Source: a bacterium (GTDB lineage Bacteria > SZUA-79 > Acidulodesulfobacterales > Acidulodesulfobacteraceae). Taken from it: a stretch of 64,000 bases of DNA. Position 1 is the stretch's first letter; every line of letters starts with the position of its first letter. A program made the position numbers and the translations under genes. The stretch spans positions 1 to 64,000 of the forward strand of contig JAKAQP010000005.1 in NCBI GenBank assembly GCA_021822485.1. The letters run 5' to 3'. Under the pieces are notes generated by a model. That model was not told the origin of the DNA and ran no database searches. It saw only the letters and a list, made by a program, of their open reading frames with translations. Positions 12,147-23,261 of the stretch are shown one piece after another.

Positions 12147-12357
12147 TCAATTTAATTATATCACTTTTGAATTGATGATAAAATAAAAAAATAAAATTAA
12201 AAATATAAGTAAAACTTAATAAAATTGCAAATAATTAAAAAATTTAAAGAAAATATCAATTATATATCTATTTATATAAAATATCTTAAATTTATCGTAA
12301 AATATTAAAAGATTTATGATATTGTTTTTTTAAAAACATAAGTGTATATTAAAAAGG

Positions 12358-12384
12358 TTAGCACTCAAAGCCAATAAGTGCTAA
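12358..12384 (+). promoter_or_regulatory. CIRCE-like operator (HrcA binding site) upstream of groESL
   Basis: TTAGCACTC-aaagccaat-aAGTGCTAA; 8 of 9 arm positions match CIRCE TTAGCACTC-N9-GAGTGCTAA. Confidence 0.92.
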
Positions 12385-12454
12385 AAATTTTAATTATATT
12401 TATGCAATTAAATCAAATTTAATTAAACTAAATTTAAATAAGGAGAAGAAGTTT

Positions 12455-12745
12455 ATGAAAGTTAAACCATTGCAAGACAGAGTCTTAGTAGAAAGACTTC
12501 AGGAAGAAGAAAAAACTAAAGGAGGATTGTTTATTCCTGATTCCGCGAAAGAAAAGCCTATGCAGGGCAAAGTTGTTGCTGCGGGAAACGGCAGAATTTT
12601 AGAAGACGGTAAAAAAATCCCGATGGATGTTAAAGTAGGCGACATCGTTTTATTTGCAAAATATTCCGGCAACGACGTAAAAATCGACGACAAGGAATAT
12701 CTTATTATGAAGGAAGACGATATCTTGGCGATAGTAGAAAAATAA
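12455..12745 (+). CDS. groES: Co-chaperonin GroES
   Basis: [35 protein letters not shown]...[16 protein letters not shown]. Confidence 0.98.
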   Translation: MKVKPLQDRVLVERLQEEEKTKGGLFIPDSAKEKPMQGKVVAAGNGRILEDGKKIPMDVKVGDIVLFAKYSGNDVKIDDKEYLIMKEDDILAIVEK

Positions 12746-12790
12746 GCAGTTTTAAAATTTAATAATTTAAATTCAAATTTAAAAATTTAA

Positions 12791-14446
<1,656 letters not shown>

Positions 14447-14491
14447 TAAATACCGCTGAATAAATAAAATCAGTTATCTAAATAAGTAAAC

Positions 14492-14540
14492 AAGTGCCGA
14501 AAATATATTAAAACTTAAGTATTTTCGGCACTTTTGTTTT
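14492..14540 (+). terminator. Rho-independent terminator after groEL
   Basis: AAGTGCCGAAAATA-loop-TATTTTCGGCACTTTTGTTTT. Confidence 0.85.
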
Positions 14541-14597
14541 ATTTAAGTATCTTAAAAAATTGACATTTTTCGCTTATTAGTTTAAAATTTATTAAAT

Positions 14598-15125
14598 ATG
14601 GGGCATATCGAGCATAAAAAAAATATTAACGCAAAAAAACGACTTAGCGTTTATGTTATAACGTTAAGCGATACAAGAAAGGAAAGCGAAGACGAAAGCG
14701 GAAATTATATAAAAAAAACGCTTGCGTCGGCAGGACATGAAGTATCGGGCTACGCATTAATAAAAGACGACGAAGATTTGCTTGAGAGTTTAATCGTCAA
14801 AGTATGTGGCGAGGAATATAAGCCGAAGACGGATGCGGTTATTATAAACGGCGGAACCGGCGTTTCCTTTAAAGACATAACTTACGAAACTTTAAAAAAT
14901 TTATACGATAAAGAATTATATGGTTTTGGAGAGATCTTTAGAAGTTTAAGCTATAACGAAATAGGTACCGCTGCAATTATGTCCCGCGCTTCCGCTGGAA
15001 TATACAACGGAAAGATAATTTTTTCCGTTCCCGGTTCTATAAATGCCGTAACATTAGCTATGAATAATATAATTCTTAAGGAAATAGGGCATCTTTATTA
15101 CGAAATTTCTAAACATCTTTCTTAA
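14598..15125 (+). CDS. moaB: Molybdenum cofactor biosynthesis protein MoaB/MogA family
   Basis: VITLSDTRKESEDESGNYIKKTL, INGGTGVSFKDITYETL. Confidence 0.9.
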   Translation: MGHIEHKKNINAKKRLSVYVITLSDTRKESEDESGNYIKKTLASAGHEVSGYALIKDDEDLLESLIVKVCGEEYKPKTDAVIINGGTGVSFKDITYETLKNLYDKELYGFGEIFRSLSYNEIGTAAIMSRASAGIYNGKIIFSVPGSINAVTLAMNNIILKEIGHLYYEISKHLS

Positions 15126-15144
15126 AATAATAACCTTAAAAATA

Positions 15145-15837
15145 ATGATGATGATAAATATAAAAGTTAGATTGTTTGCAGCTTTAAAAGAATTAATAGG
15201 GAAAAATTTATTAGATTTTACCGTCAAAGATGGTTCATCCGTTAAAGATATTATCTCGATAATGGAAACAAGTTATCCAGACGTAAAGAATATTCTTCAA
15301 GTATCAAAGTATGCGGTTAATCAGGAATACGCCGATACCGGAAAAAAATTGTCCGAAGGAGACGAAATCACGGTTATTATGCCGGTAAGCGGCGGAGTAT
15401 TCTCTTCCGGTTCTATTAACGATGCAAATTTTAATGTTAAAATAAAGGCGGAAAGAATAGACTGCAATGAAGTTCTCGGTTTTGTTTCCGATTCGTCCGC
15501 AGGTTCAGTTCTTTTATTTAACGGAACGGTAAGGGATAATGAAGACGGAAAACCGGTAGAATATCTTTATTACGAAGCTTATGAAGAAATGGCGGTTAAA
15601 GAAATAAAAAAATTAATAAAGGAAGTGTTTAACAAATACAATATATTAAAAGTTTCCATTATACATAGAATAGGAAAAATGGAGATAGGCGAAATATCTA
15701 TTTCCATAGGCGTTTCTAGTCCGCACAGGGAGGATTCTTATCTTGCTTCTAAATTTTTAATAGACGCTATAAAAGAGACGGTTCCTATATGGAAAAAAGA
15801 AATATTCGAAGAAGGCGGTAAATGGAAAAGAATATGA
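15145..15837 (+). CDS. MoaD-MoaE fusion (molybdopterin synthase small and large subunits)
   Basis: N-terminal ubiquitin-like MoaD ending ITVIMPVSGG, then MoaE (GSVLLFNGTVRDNEDGKPVEYLYYEAYEEMA...IIHRIGKMEIGEISISIGVSSPHREDSYLASKFLIDAIKETVPIWKKEIFEEGGKW). Confidence 0.93.
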   Translation: MMMINIKVRLFAALKELIGKNLLDFTVKDGSSVKDIISIMETSYPDVKNILQVSKYAVNQEYADTGKKLSEGDEITVIMPVSGGVFSSGSINDANFNVKIKAERIDCNEVLGFVSDSSAGSVLLFNGTVRDNEDGKPVEYLYYEAYEEMAVKEIKKLIKEVFNKYNILKVSIIHRIGKMEIGEISISIGVSSPHREDSYLASKFLIDAIKETVPIWKKEIFEEGGKWKRI

Positions 15838-18812
15838 AAGAAAAGCTTTATCTCGGCATAGATATAGGTTCTACCACCGTTAAATTTGCAATTTTAGATG
15901 ATAATCTTAATCTTATAAAGAAAGATTACGTAAGATCTAACGGCGAATCAATAAAAACGGCTTATGATGTTTTAAAAAAAATATTCGACGAATATCCTAA
16001 AAATCTTTTTGCCGGAATAGGAGCGACGGGTTCCGGTTCACGCACTCTGGGCGCAGTATTAGGCATTCCGAACATAAACGAATTAGTGGCGCAAACGGAA
16101 GCCGTTAAGTATCTTTATCCAGACGTTAAAACCGTAATAGAAATTGGAGGGCAGGATTCCAAATTTTTAATGCTCAGGAAAGACGAAGAAACCGGACAGA
16201 TATTTTTGGAAGACTTTGGGCTTAACGATTTATGCGCAGCCGGCACAGGTTCTTTTCTTGACCAGCAGGCGGAAAGACTTCATATAAATATAGAAAACGA
16301 ATTCGGCAATATGGCATTGGAGTCTAAAAATCCCGCTAAGATTGCTGGAAGATGTACGGTTTTCGCAAAGTCGGACATGATACATCTTCAGCAGGTTTCT
16401 ACACCTCTATCCGATATCGTCGCCGGACTTTGTTATGCGGTTGCAAGAACTTTTATAGGAACAGTAGCGAAGGGTAAAAAATTTGAAAGACCCGTCATTT
16501 TTCAAGGCGGCGTTGCATTTAACAAAGGCATGATAAGAGCCTTTAAAGATATTCTCGAGCTAAAAGACGGCGAACTCATAATACCGGAACATCATACCGT
16601 TATGCCGGCTATAGGCATAGCTATAATTTCGCGCGACGAAAAAGATTTTAAATTTAACGGGTTAGATCCCCTCAGGGAATTTATCGAAAAAGATAAATCT
16701 TCCGGCAGATACAGGGAAAGATTGAAATCTATTCAATTTGCGGATGAAAAGTTTAATATTGCGGAAATGGATGTTTTAAATTCCCTTAAATCTCTTTCCG
16801 GCAGTAATATTCCGGTTTATATAGGCATAGATACCGGCTCCGTTTCTACGAACATAGTTTTGTTAGACGAAAATAAAAATCTATTAGTTAAAAAATATAA
16901 AAAAACAAACGGCAAACCAATTGAAATCGTAAGGGATACTCTTTACGAAATTTATCTTGAACTAAAAAATTTCAATATAGGCGCTACGGTAAAAGGGATA
17001 TGTACGACCGGTTCCGGGCGCTATTTAATAGCCGATTACGTAGGCGCCGACATCGTAAAAAACGAAATAACGGCACAGGCCGCGGCATCTATATTTATAG
17101 ACAAAGACGTCGATACCGTTTTTGAAATAGGCGGTCAGGATTCAAAATATATCAGGATTAAAGACGGGGTCGTAGTGGATTTTGAAATGAATAAAGCATG
17201 CGCGGCAGGCACGGGTTCATTCTTAGAAGAACAGGCTTTAAAACTTAATATCGATATTATAAAAGAATTTTCTGATAAAGCCTTTAACGCCACCAGTTCT
17301 TGTAATCTAGGCGACAGATGCACCGTATTTATGGAATCCGACCTTGTTTCGCATCAGCAAAAAGGGGCAAATAAAGACCAGCTTATAGCCGGATTAGCCT
17401 ATTCTATAGTCGAGAACTATTTAAATAAAGTAGTTCTGGGAAAACCTATAGGCGGACACATACTTTTTCAAGGAGGAGTAGCTTTAAATAAAGCCGTAGT
17501 AAGCGCTTTTGAAGCGCTTCTCGGAAAAAAAATTATAGTTCCGCGGCATAACGAAGTAACCGGCGCTATAGGCAGCGCCCTTATAGCTTTTACCAATAAT
17601 TCCGAGTCTAAGTTCGTCGGTTTCGATTTAAGAAACAGAAAATACGCACAGGAATCTTTTGAATGTTTAAAATGTTCGAATTTATGCGACGTTAATAAAG
17701 TAGCGGTTGAAAATGAACCTCCCCATTATTACGGAGCAAGATGCGACATATTTGAAATAGATAAAGCTAAAACGAAAAAAGGAGATAATTTTTTTAAATA
17801 TAGAAAGGAACTTTTATTAGAGGGATATTCGGATGTCAACGAATTCGACTATTCTAAACCGCGTATAGGAATCCCTTTCTGCCTCGAAACTTATGACCTT
17901 TTTCCTTTTTATAACGAATTTTTTAGCAGGTTAGATTTTAACGTTATTTTATCTACGGAAACAAATAGAAATATAATAAATTCATCTAACATGCTTTCTG
18001 TTACCGATACCTGTTTTCCGGTAAAAGTAGTAGCCGGTCACGTAAAAAATCTAATAGATAAAAAAATAGACGCGGTTTTTCTGCCGGCTTTGGTTAACAG
18101 GGAAAAAAATCATGATTTTCAAAAAAATACATATCAATGTCCCTATATCCAAGGTGTTCCATACATTGCAAAATCGTTGCTTGAGTTTAATAAAATACCT
18201 GTTATTTCGCCGGAGGTGAGGCTTTTAGGCGATAAACACGATTACGATTTAACTATCGACCATTTTTTAAAAAATCTTAAAAAATTCGGTGTACCGAAAA
18301 ATAAAATTATTGCCGCTTTTGACAAAGCGATTAATAAACAGAAACAATTTTTTGTAAGATTAAAAGCTAAAGGCAAGGAAGTCTTGGAAAATTACGATGA
18401 TATTACGGTATTGATAGGAAGGCCTTATAATACCCAGGACGAAGGAATTAACTTATCTATGTCCAATAAAATTTCTTCTCTCGGCAAAACAGTAATGCCT
18501 ATGGATTTTCTTGATATCGAAGGCGTTTCTATTTATGAAGAACATGATAATATGTTCTGGCATTCGGGGCATAAAATTTTATCGACGGCTAAAATAATCG
18601 CAGATAATCCAAAATTGAATGCAGTTTATATTACTAATTATGCATGCGGCCCGGATTCTTTTATAAAAACTTTCTTTGCGGAATATATGAAAAACAAGCC
18701 TTATCTTGAAATAGAAATTGACGAACATAATGCAGATGCCGGTTACGTTACGAGATTGGAAGCTTTTTATGACAGTATTAAAGATTTTAAAATAAAACCT
18801 GAAAACGTTTGA
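15822..18812 (+). CDS. 2-hydroxyacyl-CoA dehydratase activator-like protein (BadF/BadG/BcrA/BcrD ATPase, two ASKHA domains plus DUF2229-like C-terminus)
   Basis: Two repeats: LGIDIGSTTVKFAILD...EIGGQDSKFLML...CAAGTGSFLDQQAERL and IGIDTGSVSTNIVLLD...EIGGQDSKYIRI...CAAGTGSFLEEQALKL; C-terminal IGRPYNTQDEGINLSM. Confidence 0.9.
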   Translation: MEKNMKEKLYLGIDIGSTTVKFAILDDNLNLIKKDYVRSNGESIKTAYDVLKKIFDEYPKNLFAGIGATGSGSRTLGAVLGIPNINELVAQTEAVKYLYPDVKTVIEIGGQDSKFLMLRKDEETGQIFLEDFGLNDLCAAGTGSFLDQQAERLHINIENEFGNMALESKNPAKIAGRCTVFAKSDMIHLQQVSTPLSDIVAGLCYAVARTFIGTVAKGKKFERPVIFQGGVAFNKGMIRAFKDILELKDGELIIPEHHTVMPAIGIAIISRDEKDFKFNGLDPLREFIEKDKSSGRYRERLKSIQFADEKFNIAEMDVLNSLKSLSGSNIPVYIGIDTGSVSTNIVLLDENKNLLVKKYKKTNGKPIEIVRDTLYEIYLELKNFNIGATVKGICTTGSGRYLIADYVGADIVKNEITAQAAASIFIDKDVDTVFEIGGQDSKYIRIKDGVVVDFEMNKACAAGTGSFLEEQALKLNIDIIKEFSDKAFNATSSCNLGDRCTVFMESDLVSHQQKGANKDQLIAGLAYSIVENYLNKVVLGKPIGGHILFQGGVALNKAVVSAFEALLGKKIIVPRHNEVTGAIGSALIAFTNNSESKFVGFDLRNRKYAQESFECLKCSNLCDVNKVAVENEPPHYYGARCDIFEIDKAKTKKGDNFFKYRKELLLEGYSDVNEFDYSKPRIGIPFCLETYDLFPFYNEFFSRLDFNVILSTETNRNIINSSNMLSVTDTCFPVKVVAGHVKNLIDKKIDAVFLPALVNREKNHDFQKNTYQCPYIQGVPYIAKSLLEFNKIPVISPEVRLLGDKHDYDLTIDHFLKNLKKFGVPKNKIIAAFDKAINKQKQFFVRLKAKGKEVLENYDDITVLIGRPYNTQDEGINLSMSNKISSLGKTVMPMDFLDIEGVSIYEEHDNMFWHSGHKILSTAKIIADNPKLNAVYITNYACGPDSFIKTFFAEYMKNKPYLEIEIDEHNADAGYVTRLEAFYDSIKDFKIKPENV

Positions 18813-18850
18813 CATTTTTTTTATATTATATAATAATGAATATTATATAA
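18809..18850 (+). promoter_or_regulatory. Promoter with overlapping 10-bp inverted-repeat operator upstream of the Fur-family gene
   Basis: TTGACA at 18809; TTATATAATA-ATGAA-TATTATATAA (18826-18850) overlaps the expected -10 region. Confidence 0.6.
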
Positions 18851-18869
18851 ATAATATTTTAGAGATAGA

Positions 18870-19355
18870 ATGAAGCATCAAATTAATTCGCGGTTAAACG
18901 ATATAGTTTCAAAAATAAAAAAAATGGGGTACAGTCTTACGCCTCAAAGGCTTGAAATTATTAAAATAGTCTCGGAATCGAAAAGTCATCCTTCGGCGGT
19001 GGACGTTTACGGTAAACTTAGAAAATCATATCCAATGATTTCATTAAATACAGTTTATAAAAATCTTTCCCTATTGTCTGCTATACATGAGGTTAAGGAA
19101 ATAAGAACTTTGCAAAATTCGGTGCATTACGATGGAGATATTTCATTGCACGGTCATGCTATATGCGAAAAATGCGGCAAAATAATGGACGTTAAAATAG
19201 ACGAATCGGATTTTAAAGGATTTTTTGAAACAAAAATAAAAGAAAATTTTAAAGAAAATTATTATATTAACAATTACGGATTAGAATTTTACGGTTTATG
19301 CGGCTTATGTTATAACGAAACTGCAGCAGATGAAAACATTTCCGGTCAATCTTAA
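18870..19355 (+). CDS. Fur-family transcriptional regulator (Fur/PerR-like)
   Basis: LTPQRLEIIKIVSESKSHPSAVDVYGKLRKSYPMISLNTVYKNLSLL; GHAICEKCGKIMDV; CGLC. Confidence 0.93.
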   Translation: MKHQINSRLNDIVSKIKKMGYSLTPQRLEIIKIVSESKSHPSAVDVYGKLRKSYPMISLNTVYKNLSLLSAIHEVKEIRTLQNSVHYDGDISLHGHAICEKCGKIMDVKIDESDFKGFFETKIKENFKENYYINNYGLEFYGLCGLCYNETAADENISGQS

Positions 19356-19945
19356 TTTTCGGTTACATAATCGTAACCCTTCAAAATAGTTTGAATCATA
19401 TTTTTCTTTAAAGCGTCGTTTTCGGAAAACAAAGCCGTTTGTCTCAAAACGGAATCAAGGTCTAAAAGACTGCTTTTCGATATAAAAGCTCCTATAAGGG
19501 CAATATAAGAACTTATCCTGTTTTTCCCCATCGAATCTTGGTCGATTATGTTTTTTAGCGGTATTCTGTAAATATTTTCCGTCTTCTCTTTTAATTTTTG
19601 CGAAGTCGTTTCATTGTCGGTCAGCCAGAAATCGCATACGTTAAACGAGGAGTAATCCGAAATCAAAAGCGTATTTTTTCCGATAAAAGGATAGTAGTTT
19701 AACAACGATTGAAAATCTAAACTTATAACGGCATCGATATTATTAAGGCAGCTTATCGATTCAAATTTACCCACCTTTATAACCGCATATGTCATACTGT
19801 AATTGGATATATTAGACGCAGGTTTGATAAGCAAAGACACGTTGAAGTTTTCATTTTTTAACGAGTAATAAAGAAATTTACTCAGGTAATTTATTTCTTT
19901 AAAGTCCGCTCCGTTTAGGATGAGATTATAGTTAATATTTTCCAT
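19352..19945 (-). CDS. 2-oxoacid:ferredoxin oxidoreductase gamma / indolepyruvate oxidoreductase beta-like subunit
   Basis: NLILNGADFKEINYLSKFLYYSLKNENFNVS layout and pairing with the neighbouring IorA-like gene; divergent. Confidence 0.55.
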   Translation of the reverse strand: MENINYNLILNGADFKEINYLSKFLYYSLKNENFNVSLLIKPASNISNYSMTYAVIKVGKFESISCLNNIDAVISLDFQSLLNYYPFIGKNTLLISDYSSFNVCDFWLTDNETTSQKLKEKTENIYRIPLKNIIDQDSMGKNRISSYIALIGAFISKSSLLDLDSVLRQTALFSENDALKKNMIQTILKGYDYVTEN

Positions 19946-19951
19946 AAAGTT

Positions 19952-21733
19952 CTATAGATTAATTTTACTTTCTAACGATTTTTTTACTTTAATTTTTTTA
20001 CGTTTTTTTGATTTAATTGCATTATGCGGACATATATAGATGCATAATTTGCAGAAATTACAAATTTCAGATTCTATAAATATATCTTTGTTTATATCTA
20101 TCTTTATAGCGGGGCATTTTGTTTTTTGATAGCAGAGTCTGCAGTCGAATTTTTTGCAAACTGCATTGTTTACGATAAGATAAGATTTATAATTCAAATC
20201 TCGTCCGGATTTTGCATTATTAAAACAATCGTTATCTATAAATATTAATGGCGCACTACCTTGCGCTGCATTAAAATCTTTTAGCCCGCATTTTTTTATA
20301 ATATTTTTTTTAATAGATTTTAAAGCAGGATTTAAAATTAAGTTTTCCGCATTAAAATCATAATCGAATATAGATTTATACACGACAAATACAATCCTGC
20401 CGTTTGTTTTTGTTCCGTTATAAATTTTAAGAAATTTGTCTAAATTTTCATAAAATTTTAGCGAAGAAATAAAAACATAAAAATTTTTATTTAAATCTTT
20501 CGAATTCATTGTATACGAGAAAAAAATAGGATTATTGTTTATTGCTATATTGTTAAAAGAAAATTTTAAAGCGCTGGATTGCAATAAAGAAAAGCATCCG
20601 TATTCTCCGATTAAAACATCGTTTTCCGAATTCCCTATTTTTTTCTCTAGATATGTTAAAAAAGAAAATAGATTGCATCCGACGCAAAAAGTTTTAGGCG
20701 TTTTTGAGTCTTTAATCTCGAAGTCGTCGGAACAAAAACCCAACTCTATGCCGCTATTGTTTTTATCCTCTACGACCGATAAATTTTCATAGTTAATTAC
20801 GTTTTTGTTATTTTTAATTATATTTATAAGTTGAAGATTTAGCAGCGAATATGAGTCGAATATATATATATTCTTATAAAAACTGCCGCATTCGGCTTTT
20901 ATAATTTCATTTAATTCAAGATAACTTATCGGATTAAGCAGATAAAATAAAATAATGTCGCAATTTTTAGAAAATTTTTTATTTTCTATTATACCATGAA
21001 AATTTTTTGCGTCGGTTAAAATAAGGTTATTTTCGCCTGAATTTTCTGAGCTTTTTTTAAAAAATTCTATATGTTTTCCTGTATTTTTAAACGATTGTAT
21101 ATTTTGAAGGAGTCCTTTATCTTCATCGTTATTTTTAGAATATGCGTCCGCAAGATTTTTTAGAGCGAAATCCGGCCTCGATGCTGTCCTTTCGGTGTAT
21201 TCTTTTTTTTCTTCAAGAATATATTCGTTCATTACTGAATCGTTCAGATAAAATATAACCGGAAGTTTTAGTTTTTCCGACAGTTCAAAATAATAAGGAA
21301 TATAATCGATAAAATTTGAAACTTTATAATAGTTATAAACGGGGAAAACACTTTTAAAATTAAAAGAAAATTTTTTTAATCCCTGTTTTTTAAAAAGAAA
21401 CAGTACCGTGCCGCCTTTTAGCGCTTCATTTTTAACAAAATATTCTTCTAAATGTTCATAATTAAAAAATGAAATATCGTATGCAAAAACCGAAGCCCTG
21501 CGGTTAGTTACGGAAAGAGAATAAACTTCAGTCCATAAAAAATCGAGATTATATTCGACGTTTAAAGGAGAAACTGCCGGAATTTCCGGCATTGCCTTTG
21601 CAATATTATCTTCTAAGAATATATTACTTATTCCGTTGTTTAAAGTTCTTTTTATTATATATTCAACGCCGGAAATAAACTCGCCGTCAATATTTTTGAC
21701 GGCGAGTTTATTTCTTTTACCAAAAATTCTCAT
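19952..21733 (-). CDS. Divergent IorA-like (indolepyruvate ferredoxin oxidoreductase alpha) protein with C-terminal ferredoxin domain
   Basis: TFCVGCNLFSFLTYLEKKIG...GEYGCFSLL matches IorA FCPGC...GDIGCYTL layout; C-terminal CRLCYQKTKCPAI and CNFCKLCIYICPHNAI clusters. Confidence 0.65.
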   Translation of the reverse strand: MRIFGKRNKLAVKNIDGEFISGVEYIIKRTLNNGISNIFLEDNIAKAMPEIPAVSPLNVEYNLDFLWTEVYSLSVTNRRASVFAYDISFFNYEHLEEYFVKNEALKGGTVLFLFKKQGLKKFSFNFKSVFPVYNYYKVSNFIDYIPYYFELSEKLKLPVIFYLNDSVMNEYILEEKKEYTERTASRPDFALKNLADAYSKNNDEDKGLLQNIQSFKNTGKHIEFFKKSSENSGENNLILTDAKNFHGIIENKKFSKNCDIILFYLLNPISYLELNEIIKAECGSFYKNIYIFDSYSLLNLQLINIIKNNKNVINYENLSVVEDKNNSGIELGFCSDDFEIKDSKTPKTFCVGCNLFSFLTYLEKKIGNSENDVLIGEYGCFSLLQSSALKFSFNNIAINNNPIFFSYTMNSKDLNKNFYVFISSLKFYENLDKFLKIYNGTKTNGRIVFVVYKSIFDYDFNAENLILNPALKSIKKNIIKKCGLKDFNAAQGSAPLIFIDNDCFNNAKSGRDLNYKSYLIVNNAVCKKFDCRLCYQKTKCPAIKIDINKDIFIESEICNFCKLCIYICPHNAIKSKKRKKIKVKKSLESKINL

Positions 21734-21766
21734 AAAATTTATTTTATAAATATTATTGCATTAATA

Positions 21767-23260
21767 TTACATTAAATCGATGGGTTCTGCGCCTTCGATT
21801 TTTGTTATTTTAACGTTTTTCTTTGCTACGGACATTATAGTAGCAAATACGTTAATGCCGAGCAGCGTAAACATAACTATTGTAAAGCCGTGCAAGAAAC
21901 CAATATTGGCGATTTTTTCCGGTATATCTTTAAGCACGGCAAAACCGTGAGCTTTTGCATAGCCAAGTTTTGTCGATGAAACTATAAGTCCCGAAATGGC
22001 AACCCCGAATATTAAACCTAATGCTCTCATCATATTAAGAATTCCACCTGCGACTCCAAGTCTTTCTGGAGGAGCGGAAAGCATAATTGCACTATTGTTA
22101 GGCGGAGTAAATATCCCCATTCCGATACCTAAAATGATAAAATCGAAAATAAGCATATAAATATTTACGGAATTGCCCAAAAACGACAATAGAAGAGTAG
22201 CTACGGCACATACGAACATGCCGAGCGTAGTCATAATTCTTGAACCTACCTTATCCGATATAGCTCCCGCAAAGGGCGCTATAATAGCCATAGAAAGAGG
22301 AATAGGCGTTAAAAGAGAGCCTGTTGCCGCCGCATTATAGTGAAGTAAATTTTCAAGATAAAAAGGCATAAGGAAGAGGACGGCAAATAAGACGTAATAA
22401 GATAGCATGCCGGTAACGTTTCCTGCAGAAAATCCCCATTTTTTAAAGAGTTTTAAATCTATCATCGGATGTTCCACTTTAATTTCCGTATAAACGAAAA
22501 GAGGCAGAAAAACTGCGGCAATAACAAAATAAGTAATTATTATAGGCGAAGACCAGCCTAATTTTGTTCCTTCATTGACTGCCAGAACAAGGAAAGCAAG
22601 TCCTGCAGCAAAAAAAGAAATTCCAAAGTAATCTATTTTTTCTTTTTTCTTCATATTAGCCTTGCTTGACGGCAGTATAAATAAAGCCATAAACGTTCCT
22701 ATAATTCCAATAGGCACGTTAACGTAAAATATCCAGCGCCATCCGATAGCCGCAATAATCATACCGCCTACAAAAGGACCTATAGACATAGCGATAGCCT
22801 GAACTGAACCCTGAAGACCGATAGCTTTGCCGAGTTCGTTAGAAGGAAAAGCTTGAGTAATTATTGCAACGGAGTTTGCCTGAAGAAGTCCTGCTCCTAC
22901 CGCCTGAAGAACGCGGGAAAAAATAATGAAATTTGCGTTTGGCGCAATTCCGCAAAGCGCCGAACCGACGGTAAAAACTACGAAGCCGGTATTGTACATC
23001 TTTGTTCTTCCGAACATATCTGCAAGCCTTCCGAATAAAGGTAAAAAAACCGTCAGAGTAAGCATATAAGCCATTGCTACCCATTCTATAACGGCCATAT
23101 TTACCTGAAAGCCTTTTTCCATTGTCGGCATAGCGACGTTAACTATGCTGACGTCTAAAGCAGACATGGTAGCGCCTACCAGAACCGTTGAAAGTATAAA
23201 CCATTTCCAATTTGGATGAGATTCAAAGTACGGATGAGGAAAACCAGATTTTTTTTCCAA
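21767..23260 (-). CDS. MFS transporter, DHA2 family (EmrB/QacA-like)
   Basis: SALDVSIVNVAMPTMEKGF, RVLQAVGAGLLQANSVAIITQAFP, about 14 TM. Confidence 0.92.
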   Translation of the reverse strand: MEKKSGFPHPYFESHPNWKWFILSTVLVGATMSALDVSIVNVAMPTMEKGFQVNMAVIEWVAMAYMLTLTVFLPLFGRLADMFGRTKMYNTGFVVFTVGSALCGIAPNANFIIFSRVLQAVGAGLLQANSVAIITQAFPSNELGKAIGLQGSVQAIAMSIGPFVGGMIIAAIGWRWIFYVNVPIGIIGTFMALFILPSSKANMKKKEKIDYFGISFFAAGLAFLVLAVNEGTKLGWSSPIIITYFVIAAVFLPLFVYTEIKVEHPMIDLKLFKKWGFSAGNVTGMLSYYVLFAVLFLMPFYLENLLHYNAAATGSLLTPIPLSMAIIAPFAGAISDKVGSRIMTTLGMFVCAVATLLLSFLGNSVNIYMLIFDFIILGIGMGIFTPPNNSAIMLSAPPERLGVAGGILNMMRALGLIFGVAISGLIVSSTKLGYAKAHGFAVLKDIPEKIANIGFLHGFTIVMFTLLGINVFATIMSVAKKNVKITKIEGAEPIDLM

Positions 23261-23261
23261 T

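Noticed and set aside
15822-18812. CoA-dehydratase activase as part of a novel aromatic-degradation cluster
   Set aside because: No dehydratase or benzoyl-CoA reductase subunits nearby; such stand-alone activase-like proteins are widespread.
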